Position numbers and translations under genes: made by a program. A DNA stretch of 64,000 nt from Streptomyces sp. SLBN-31 (lineage in GTDB: Bacteria > Actinomycetota > Actinomycetes > Streptomycetales > Streptomycetaceae), in contig NZ_VFNC01000002.1 of the NCBI RefSeq assembly GCF_006715395.1, positions 3,410,001 to 3,474,000 on the forward strand. The letters run 5' to 3'. The notes beneath the pieces were generated by a model. It had not been told where the DNA came from. It saw nothing but the letters and a program-made list of their open reading frames with translations, and made no database searches. Below are positions 32,214-39,367 of the stretch, in pieces (the stretch's first letter is position 1; the number at the start of each line of letters is the position of its first letter).

Positions 32214-35026
32214 GACGCCACCGGCGCAGGCTCCGACGCCAGTACCGGTGCCGACGCCCGTAGCGGTACTGATTCCGGCACCGGTGCCGGTGCCGGTTCC
32301 GACCCCCGTGATGGGCCGACCGGAACCGGCTTCGCAGCCAGAATGATCAGCATCAGGGCGGCCAGCAGAGGGGGCACCAGCAGCACCTCACCGAACAGCG
32401 AGCAGACCCCGGCACCGACCATGGCCAGCAGCGCCGCCTCACCCGCAGGATCACCTGAGCGGATCGCCCGCCAGGCCCGGCGGCCGCCGAGCAGGGCAAG
32501 TGCGCCGATCCCGAGCGCCCCCACAAGCCCCGTCTGCGAGAGAACGGTCAGATACGTGTTGTGCGCGAATTCCAGGAGCGGGAACTGTAGGAACATGACC
32601 TCGTAATCACCGGTGGCTTGGTAATAGGCGGGCAACTGGGCGGCGAAGTTCAGGTATCCGACGCCGAAAGCCGGGTGCGCCTCGAACATCCGCAGGGCGC
32701 TGCTCCACAGATCGAGCCGTACAGCGGAGTTGGCGTCCGGGGCGCCGCCGAGGATCGAGTCGAACCGGGCCGCGATCGCCGCGGGCAGCAGCGGCAGCAT
32801 GCAGGCCGCGCCGGCACCCAGGGCCAGGGCACCGCGCAGTGATCTGCGGGCGGCATAGAGCGCGATCATCGCGATGCCCGCCAGATAGGCCGCGCGGCTC
32901 AGCGAGTACGCAACCCCCAGTGCGAGCACGACGACCGCGGCGGCGGTTGCCAGTCGCGTCAGGCGCCCCCGGGCGGCCGAACAGCGTCTGATCAGGACCG
33001 CGGTCGCCATGACGAGCAGAGCCCCCACGGCGTTGTGGTTGGCTGTGCCCTCTTGGGTGATGGCCAGAACAGCAGTGTCGGCGGGCGTGAGGTCCGCCTT
33101 CATGGCGAAGATGGACCCGGCTTGGGCGATTTCGATCACCGCCAGAATCACACTGCCGCAGCAGAACACCGTGAGCGCTCGGTCAAGAGCGGGTCCCGGT
33201 GGCGCGATCAGTGGTACGAGCAACAGCGGCGCGCACGTCAGCAGCAGGTACTGCCAGTTTCCGGTTCCCTGCAGCCGGGTGTCGCCGACCACGGCGCTGG
33301 CGGCCGCCATATAGGCGACCGTGCCCACGGTGATCAGGGCGCCGATCAGTTTCGGCCACGCGATTCCCGCGCCGGAGACGACGCGACCCAGCAGGCAGAC
33401 GAGCATCAGGGCGGCCAGCCGTCTCGGGCTGATGAGCGATGTCCCGATGTCCGACTGCGAGAGCGGGATCGCGGCTGCGAACACATACAGACCCGCGTCC
33501 GGGATCAGCAGGCAGGCCACGACGACGACCGCAAGGCCGACGGCGGCGCTGACCAGGCTGACGGCGGGGCCGTACGCCATCGCGAGGTAGCCGACACCTG
33601 CCACGGTCACAAGTCCCGCCGCGACCAGGGGGGTTCGCCTGAACATCATGGACCTCACGTACCTCGGATACACGGTCTGCCGGCGGTCGCCGCCCCACTT
33701 GGCCACCAGTCGGCCGACCGGTCGGCGCGCAGGGGCGGGCTGCCCGCTCTCGGTGGCGGGCCGAGCCGGAGGGTGCTGGCCGGCGCGGACGCCCCACCGC
33801 ACACCCCTGCCGATCAGCACCGCGAACACCAGGTATCCGGCCGAGTCGGCCACGCCGGCACCGACTGCCGCACAGCGGGGGGTCAGGACTGCGAGCAGAG
33901 CGACGTTGACCATCCCGGCGATCACGGTGGCCACGATGACCGGCCGAAGCAGGTCGGTGGCCGCCAGATAGGCCTGCAGCGAGCGGCCCATGCTGAACAG
34001 CACCAGGCCCGGGAGCATCGCCCAGATCACCTGCACGGCACCGGAGTACGGCCGCCCGTAGACCGCCGGGATCAGGATGGGCGCAGCTGCCGCCACCATG
34101 GCGGCGGACACGGCGGCGGCGGCGAAAACGGTCCGGGCGATCCTGGCCGCCGCCCGCGCGTCGACGGCACCCGACGTGACCGCGGGAAACATCACCAGTG
34201 CGACCGCCGTCGGAAGCAGGAACATCGCCTCGGCCACGGGCAGTGCGACGGCGTACATGGCCACGGCCGTCGCCCCGGCGAGCAACTGGATCACCGGCAC
34301 ATCGAGACGCAGCATTCCGTAGTGGATGAGATTCGGGAGATAGGCCCTGAGGGCGAAGCTGCCGAAGGTCCGGGGGGACACCCGTTCACCATCGTCGTGG
34401 ACCCGGGTCGTGGTCGCGATCAGCAAGACCCCGGCGCAGAGCAATTGCCCGGTCAGCGCGGACAGAAAGCAACTGGTGGGGGTCAGTGACCCTGCGGCGA
34501 ACAGGCCGCAGACTCCGACCAGGTGGCAGGCCGCGGGGACGGTGCTCGCGAGGTTGTACGTCCTGACCCGGCCGCGGCCGATCTCGGCCGTGCCGAGCAG
34601 CGTGGTCAGCAGGGTCACCGGGCACATGGTGGCCGCGACCAGAGCAAGCCGGAACGGCACACCGAGCAGCACGGCCGGCAAGAGATGACCGAGCAGCAGC
34701 CACAGCCCCGCCAGTGCCGAACCGGGAACCAGGGAGAACGCCACGGTCCACCGGACGATCTGGCGGTACGCGGTGTGCGAGGTTCCGGCGAACCGGGCGT
34801 TGGCGCTGTCCATGCCCAGGACCGTGACGATGCTCAGCACAGTGGGGACCGAGATCATGACCGCGAATGTGGCCCGGCCGTGCACCCCCAGGTCCCGCGC
34901 TGCGATGACGCCCGCCGCGAAGCTCATCGCCGTGGCGAGCAGTCGCGTGGTCAGTGTGCCTCCGATGGCGGCCGGGCTGACTCCCGGCAGTCGGACGCGG
35001 AGACCTTTCATGATCGACTGCACCAC
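32210..35026 (-). CDS. Wzx flippase fused to Wzy polymerase/O-antigen ligase-like protein
   Basis: At 938 residues this is twice the usual size. Residues about 15-425 are a MATE/MVF-type polysaccharide flippase with some twelve helices, starting TRLLATAMSFAAGVIAARDLG, with AYLPNLIHYGMLRLDVPVIQ in the middle. A soluble linker (about 430-475) leads to a second set of ten or more helices. This set carries the Wzy_C hallmarks: NHNAVGALLVMATAV, SRAAYLAGIAMIAL, RLDLWSSALRMFEAHPAFG(V)G and FAHNTYLTVLSQTGLVGA. The tail is a low-complexity Pro/Ala/Ser/Glu stretch. The GTG start has GGAGG eight bases upstream. One polypeptide would thus flip and polymerise the repeat unit. I see no stop or frameshift between halves. 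Confidence 0.85.
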   Translation of the reverse strand: MVQSIMKGLRVRLPGVSPAAIGGTLTTRLLATAMSFAAGVIAARDLGVHGRATFAVMISVPTVLSIVTVLGMDSANARFAGTSHTAYRQIVRWTVAFSLVPGSALAGLWLLLGHLLPAVLLGVPFRLALVAATMCPVTLLTTLLGTAEIGRGRVRTYNLASTVPAACHLVGVCGLFAAGSLTPTSCFLSALTGQLLCAGVLLIATTTRVHDDGERVSPRTFGSFALRAYLPNLIHYGMLRLDVPVIQLLAGATAVAMYAVALPVAEAMFLLPTAVALVMFPAVTSGAVDARAAARIARTVFAAAAVSAAMVAAAAPILIPAVYGRPYSGAVQVIWAMLPGLVLFSMGRSLQAYLAATDLLRPVIVATVIAGMVNVALLAVLTPRCAAVGAGVADSAGYLVFAVLIGRGVRWGVRAGQHPPARPATESGQPAPARRPVGRLVAKWGGDRRQTVYPRYVRSMMFRRTPLVAAGLVTVAGVGYLAMAYGPAVSLVSAAVGLAVVVVACLLIPDAGLYVFAAAIPLSQSDIGTSLISPRRLAALMLVCLLGRVVSGAGIAWPKLIGALITVGTVAYMAAASAVVGDTRLQGTGNWQYLLLTCAPLLLVPLIAPPGPALDRALTVFCCGSVILAVIEIAQAGSIFAMKADLTPADTAVLAITQEGTANHNAVGALLVMATAVLIRRCSAARGRLTRLATAAAVVVLALGVAYSLSRAAYLAGIAMIALYAARRSLRGALALGAGAACMLPLLPAAIAARFDSILGGAPDANSAVRLDLWSSALRMFEAHPAFGVGYLNFAAQLPAYYQATGDYEVMFLQFPLLEFAHNTYLTVLSQTGLVGALGIGALALLGGRRAWRAIRSGDPAGEAALLAMVGAGVCSLFGEVLLVPPLLAALMLIILAAKPVPVGPSRGSEPAPAPVPESVPLRASAPVLASEPAPVAS

Positions 35027-35250
35027 GAAAACGGCCTCCGGAGTTGCGAAACGGGATCGGTACCGCAGGGACGGCGGATGTGGTCACCGCCTCGGCACGC
35101 GCACAATGTAGCGGCATGAGTAACTCAAAGTGGCAAGTTGAGCACACAGAGTAGTAGCGTTTCTCCGCGTCGAGCCGGTTACCGCCGGCGTATGCAGACG
35201 CCGGACAGGGCTGTTGCGGCGTGGACGACCCGGCCGGACAGGGGAACGCC

Positions 35251-35433
35251 GTGGTGAAAGTGCTCAGTGTGGTCGGAGCACGTCCGCCGTTCGTCAAGCT
35301 TGCGCCGATCGCGTGGCAGCTCACCCAGCCGGCCGGGGCCGACGGACTGATCGCCGACTCCGGCGACCTACAGAAGGAGGGGCCGGCGCTCGGTGCCCCG
35401 TGCGGCACCGCAGGGCGGCTTCGGCGGAGGTGA
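35251..35433 (+). pseudogene. internally deleted remnant of a UDP-GlcNAc 2-epimerase gene
   Basis: The 60-codon frame begins VVKVLSVVGARPPFVKLAPI, the WecB N-terminus. It then passes directly into GLIADSGDLQKEGPALGAPC, which corresponds to the DSGGLQKEA region some 270 residues further on in a full enzyme. Everything between is gone. The frame ends shortly after, overlapping the next gene's upstream region. It cannot be active. It shows a second epimerase copy once stood here. Confidence 0.82.
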
Positions 35434-35437
35434 GGAC

Positions 35438-36745
35438 ATGAGGATCTGGATCTTCAACCATTACGCGGCCCCGCCCGACGGCGCCGCCGGCACCCGGCAC
35501 TACGAGCTGGGACGTGTGCTGGCGGCGAAGGGGCACGAGGTTACCGTCTTCGCCAGCAGCTTCAGCCATTTCAGCAGGCGCGAGGAGCGGCTCACGCCCC
35601 GGCAGAAGATGGCCACCCGGACCATCGACGGCGTCCGCTTCGTCTGGGTCCGCACTCCGCCGTACACCGGCAACGGACACCGCCGCGTGTTGAACATGGC
35701 CCACTACGCGGCCCGGGTGCTCGCGGTGCAGCTCCGCCTGAACCGGCCGGACGTGATCGTCGGCTCCTCGGTGCACCTGCCCGCGGTGCTCGCCGCCTGG
35801 CTGGCGGCCCGCGTCCGCCGCGCGCGCTTTGTCTTCGAGGTGCGCGATCTGTGGCCGCAGACCCTGATCGACATGGGCGCGCTGCGCGCGAACGGGCTGC
35901 CTGCCCGGCTGCTCCGGCTGGTCGAGTCCTTCTGCTGCCGGCAGGCCTCCGCCGTCATCTGCCTCCTGCCCGGGGCCTCCGACTACCTGCAGGCCCGCGG
36001 CGTCCCGGCGCACAAGATCCGATATGTACCGAACGGGATCCCCGACCTCCCGCCGCCGGGGGATCCGAGCCTGCCTGTCGGCCCGGACGGTGAGGACTCC
36101 GCGGACCCGGCCGCCGACCTGATCGACCGGATCAGGCGCTTGCGCAAGGACGGTTTTCTCACCGCCGGCTACATCGGCTCGCACGGTCCGGCCAACGGGG
36201 TGGCGACCATTGTCGCGGCCGCGGCGGAGTTGCGGACCGCCGGCCATCCGCGGGTCGCTGTGGTGCTGGTCGGCGACGGCCAGGAGAAGGCCGCGTGCCA
36301 GCAGCTCGCGCTCCGGCACGGCCTGGACAACGTGCTGTTCTGGCCGCCGGTGCCGAAGCGGGCTGTGCCGGCCGTGCTGGCCGAGCTGGACGTGACGCTG
36401 TTCTGCCTGCGCGATATCGCGGTCTTCAAGTACGGCCTGAGCAGCAACAAGCTGTTCGACTACTTGGCGTCCGGCAAGCCGGTGCTGTTCGCGAGCAATG
36501 CGCCCGGCGGCCCCGTACGCGAGTCCGGCGGCGGCGTGTGCGTGCCCGCCGAATCCCCGGCGGACATGGCGGCCGGGCTGGCCGGGCTGGCCGCGATGAG
36601 CCGGTCCGAACGGGAGCGGATGGGTGAGCGCGGCCGCCGCTGGGTGTACCGGCATCATGGCATGACCGCCCTGGCGGACGCGTTCCTCGACGCGGTCTCG
36701 GCACCGGCGCGGCGCGAGGAGCCGGTGACGGAGGTGCGGCCGTGA
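35438..36745 (+). CDS. GT4-family glycosyltransferase (WbuB/WcaI-like)
   Basis: This glycosyltransferase of 435 residues starts MRIWIFNHYAAPPDGAAGTR, the form seen in WbuB-type N-acetyl-amino-sugar transferases. It has PDVIVGSSVHLPAVLAAW and FEVRDLWPQTLIDMGAL, both typical of that subgroup. The C-terminal domain has YIGSHGPANGVATIV, VVLVGDGQEK and GLSSNKLFDYLASGKPVLF. The ATG at 35438 has an ideal GGAGGTGAGG site. It is followed by pglD with a GTGA overlap, so it may add the second sugar onto diacetylbacillosamine, by analogy with PglA; this is inference. Confidence 0.88.
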   Translation: MRIWIFNHYAAPPDGAAGTRHYELGRVLAAKGHEVTVFASSFSHFSRREERLTPRQKMATRTIDGVRFVWVRTPPYTGNGHRRVLNMAHYAARVLAVQLRLNRPDVIVGSSVHLPAVLAAWLAARVRRARFVFEVRDLWPQTLIDMGALRANGLPARLLRLVESFCCRQASAVICLLPGASDYLQARGVPAHKIRYVPNGIPDLPPPGDPSLPVGPDGEDSADPAADLIDRIRRLRKDGFLTAGYIGSHGPANGVATIVAAAAELRTAGHPRVAVVLVGDGQEKAACQQLALRHGLDNVLFWPPVPKRAVPAVLAELDVTLFCLRDIAVFKYGLSSNKLFDYLASGKPVLFASNAPGGPVRESGGGVCVPAESPADMAAGLAGLAAMSRSERERMGERGRRWVYRHHGMTALADAFLDAVSAPARREEPVTEVRP

Positions 36746-37359
36746 CGCTGCACATCGTGGGCGCCGGCGGCTTCGGCAGGGAGACGCTGGACGCGGTGCG
36801 CGCGATGGCCGCGGCACCCGAGGTGGTCTTCGTGGACGAGCACCCGGCAGCCGCCGCGGTGGCGGGCTGTCCGGTGCTCGTTCCCGGGCAGTTGGCCGCG
36901 CCCGACGGACAGCGCAACGAGTTCGTCGTGGCGATCGCCGACGCCGACGCGCGCCGCAGGCTGGCCCGGGAGTTGGAGGATCGTGGCATGCGAGCGGCAA
37001 CCGTGATCGACCCCCGGGCGGTGGTCTCCCCCGGCGCACGGATCGGGCGCGGCTGTGTTGTGCTCGGCCAGGCGTTCATCTCCACCGGCACCGTCATCGG
37101 CGCACATGTCCAGGTCAACTACCAGGCCAGCATCGGTCACGACACGGTGCTCGACGATTTCGTGACGATCCTGCCGGGGGCCAACATCGCCGGGAACGTC
37201 ACCGTCGGCGCAGGGTCCACGGTGGGCAGCAACGCCGCCGTGCTGCAGGGCCGGCGGATCGGGCCGTCCGCGATGGTCGGCGCCGCGGCACTGGTGACCC
37301 GCGATGTCAGACCGGGTCAGTTGGTCGTGGGCGTGCCCGCCAGGCCCCGGGAGTCCTGA
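36742..37359 (+). CDS. pglD: UDP-amino-sugar acetyltransferase, PglD/NeuD family
   Basis: The 205-residue product has the two-part PglD plan. An N-terminal Rossmann-like domain (LHIVGAGGFGRETLDAVRAM) binds the UDP-sugar, and a left-handed beta-helix (VVSPGARIGRGCVVLGQAF onward) binds acetyl-CoA. NYQASIGHDTVLDDFVTI contains the catalytic His, followed by VTVGAGSTVGSNAAVLQG and a terminal VVGVPAR. PglD acetylates the C4 amine of UDP-4-amino-4,6-dideoxy-GlcNAc to give UDP-N,N'-diacetylbacillosamine. The partner dehydratase, aminotransferase and phosphoglycosyl transferase are the three genes converging from the right. The GTG start overlaps the upstream glycosyltransferase stop. Confidence 0.82.
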   Translation: MTLHIVGAGGFGRETLDAVRAMAAAPEVVFVDEHPAAAAVAGCPVLVPGQLAAPDGQRNEFVVAIADADARRRLARELEDRGMRAATVIDPRAVVSPGARIGRGCVVLGQAFISTGTVIGAHVQVNYQASIGHDTVLDDFVTILPGANIAGNVTVGAGSTVGSNAAVLQGRRIGPSAMVGAAALVTRDVRPGQLVVGVPARPRES

Positions 37360-37494
37360 CCGTCCGGTTCGGTCAAGGGCTCCTGGGCACCGGATCCCGA
37401 CGCGACCAGGCCCACCCCGAGCATCGCGGCCGGGACCCGGGCGCGGTTGTGGCCCTCGCGCCCAAGTCGTGCGGGCCGGCACGTCATTGCGCGG

Positions 37495-38658
37495 TCAGCG
37501 GGCACCGACCGGCATCGGCCGGTCCATTGCGTTCGCCGCCGTGGTCGCCCGCTCTACGGCGGTGCTCACCGCGTCGGCGATCTCGGCCACCTCCGCCTCG
37601 GTCAACCGGTGATGAACCGGCAGCGAGAGCATCGCCTGGGCGACGGCCTCGGTCACCGGCAGTTCCGCGGCGAGCCCGGTGCCGCCGCCCAGCCGGGCGA
37701 AGAGCGGCTGCCGATGAACCGGCGGGAAGTAGATCCGTGCCTCGATTCCCCGGTCCAGCAGGTCGGCGAGCACTTGGTCTCGGATGCCGGGAAGCAGGCA
37801 GGTGTAGAGCGCCCAGGTGCCCCTGGTGTCGGACACCTGATGGGGCGTGGTCAGGCCGGGCAGCCCGGTCAGCCGCCGGGTCAGCGATCGAACGATCTGC
37901 TGTTTGCGCCCGAGGATGCCGTCCAGCTTGCGCAGCTGCACCCGGCCGATCGCGGCCTGCATCTCGGTCAACCGCCAGTTGTAGCCAAGGCTTTCATGCT
38001 GGTAAAGACCGGTCTGACCATGGTTGCGGAGCAGTCTCAGCCGCTCCGCGACGCCCGGGTCGTCGGTCAGCACGATGCCGCCCTCACCAGTGGTGATGTT
38101 CTTGGCCGGGGTGAAGCTGAACATGGCCGACCGGCCGACGGTGCCGACCGGTCTGCCGCGGTACTGGGCGCCGGCCGACTGTGCGGCGTCCTCCAGCAAC
38201 GGCACGCCGGCCGCGGCGCACACCCGCGCCAGCCCATCGAGGTCCCCGGGCTGCCCGGCGTAGTGCACGGTCATGACGGCCCGGGTGGCCCCGGTGATGC
38301 GGGCCGCGACCGATACCGGGTCGAGGTTGAAGGTCCGGGGATCGATGTCGGCGAACACCGGGGTGGCCCCGACGTGGCACACCGATGTCGCGGTGGCGAC
38401 GAAGGTCATCGACGGGACGATCACCTCGTCGCCGGGACCGATGCCCTCGGCGAGCAACATCGCTTGCAGCGCGGCCGTACCGGTGCAGAACGTCACACCG
38501 AACCGCGCCTGATGCCGGTCGGCGAACTCCTGCGCGAAGGCTTCGTTCTCCGGGCCGTTGGTGAGAACACCGCTGCACAGGACCCTGCGTACCGCCTCCG
38601 CCTCCTCCTCACCGAGGTCGGGACTTGCGAGCCGGATCCGGACGTTGCTGTCAGGCAC
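37495..38658 (-). CDS. pglE: DegT/DnrJ/EryC1 aminotransferase, PglE-like
   Basis: This 387-residue PLP enzyme should aminate C4 of UDP-4-keto-6-deoxy-GlcNAc using glutamate. Motifs are GVLTNGPENEAFAQEF, CTGTAALQAML, VPSMTFVATATSV, LLEDAAQSAGAQYRG with the PLP Asp, and the Schiff-base Lys186 in MFSFTPAKNITTGEGG. The N-terminus and MTFVATATSV segment resemble PglE/ArnB-type sugar aminotransferases. The GTG start overlaps the PglC gene end by eight bases, within a pglF-pglC-pglE operon. The specific substrate is inferred from these neighbours. The protein has a long Ala/Arg tail of no clear role. Confidence 0.83.
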   Translation of the reverse strand: MPDSNVRIRLASPDLGEEEAEAVRRVLCSGVLTNGPENEAFAQEFADRHQARFGVTFCTGTAALQAMLLAEGIGPGDEVIVPSMTFVATATSVCHVGATPVFADIDPRTFNLDPVSVAARITGATRAVMTVHYAGQPGDLDGLARVCAAAGVPLLEDAAQSAGAQYRGRPVGTVGRSAMFSFTPAKNITTGEGGIVLTDDPGVAERLRLLRNHGQTGLYQHESLGYNWRLTEMQAAIGRVQLRKLDGILGRKQQIVRSLTRRLTGLPGLTTPHQVSDTRGTWALYTCLLPGIRDQVLADLLDRGIEARIYFPPVHRQPLFARLGGGTGLAAELPVTEAVAQAMLSLPVHHRLTEAEVAEIADAVSTAVERATTAANAMDRPMPVGAR

Positions 38659-39367
38659 CTGAGAGCATCCTTTCTGGACTGCGGGCGATCGGATCTTTGT
38701 CGTGGCTGGCGGTGGCTCCGCCCCCGGCCAGGACCGTCCAGACGGTGAGGAACATGATGGCCAGGTCGAGCCGGAAGCTCTGGCGCAGGACGTACCGCAG
38801 ATCCCACTCGATGCGCTCCGGCCAGCTCAGCCGCTGCCGCCCGTGCACCTGCGCCAGGCCGGTCAGGCCCGGGACGGCCAGCAGTCGCAACTGCTGACGA
38901 TCGGTGTACCGGCGTACCTGGTAGGGCAGCGTCGGCCGCGGCCCGACCAGACTCATCTGTCCGCGCAGCACGTTGACCAGCTGGGGCAACTCGTCGAGAG
39001 ACGTACGGCGCAGTACCCGTCCGACTGCGGTCACCCGGGTGACGTCGGCGTCACCCGGTGTGTCCGGTCCGTCCGGGACGTTCGTCATCGTGCGCAGTTT
39101 CAGCAGCACGAACGGGCGGCCGCCGCGGCCGACGCGCTGCTGCCGGAACAGGACGGGTCTGCCGTGCGCGAGCAGGTGCGCCAGCGCGGCGATCGCGCAG
39201 AGCAGCGCGGCCGGCACGATGATCAGGCAGACCACGACCAGGTCCAGTAGTCGCTTGCCGCGGTACGGCTTGCGGTGAGGCAGCTGGTTGCCGCCGGGCC
39301 GCGCGGTGGACGCCTGCGCAATCGCCCAGCCTGCCCGGTGCCGGCCCGGTACGGGCGGGGCGGTCAC
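38651..39367 (-). CDS. pglC: PglC-like polyprenyl-phosphate phosphoglycosyl transferase
   Basis: This 238-residue monotopic membrane enzyme transfers a phospho-sugar from UDP to undecaprenyl phosphate, starting repeat-unit synthesis. The re-entrant helix is KRLLDLVVVCLIIVPAALLC. The catalytic domain shows FRQQRVGRGGRPFVLLKLRT, then LRRTSLDELPQLVNVLRGQM with the Asp-Glu dyad, and SLVGPRPTLP. The tail has VPGLTGLAQVHGR and WDLRYVLRQSFRLDLAIM. The small, single-domain form is that of PglC rather than the larger WbaP. Encoded between pglF and pglE with overlaps at both ends, it should use UDP-diacetylbacillosamine. The GTG start overlaps the pglF stop. Confidence 0.87.
   Translation of the reverse strand: MTAPPVPGRHRAGWAIAQASTARPGGNQLPHRKPYRGKRLLDLVVVCLIIVPAALLCAIAALAHLLAHGRPVLFRQQRVGRGGRPFVLLKLRTMTNVPDGPDTPGDADVTRVTAVGRVLRRTSLDELPQLVNVLRGQMSLVGPRPTLPYQVRRYTDRQQLRLLAVPGLTGLAQVHGRQRLSWPERIEWDLRYVLRQSFRLDLAIMFLTVWTVLAGGGATASHDKDPIARSPERMLSGA

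Noticed and set aside
32214..32330. Repetitive accggtgccgg-like DNA at the 3' end of the flippase-polymerase gene
   Set aside because: It encodes a low-complexity Pro/Ala/Glu tail in frame; no separate function is needed.
33035..34489. 484-codon frame opposite the flippase-polymerase gene
   Set aside because: His/Asp/Arg-rich product with no recognisable domain; shadow of a membrane-protein gene.
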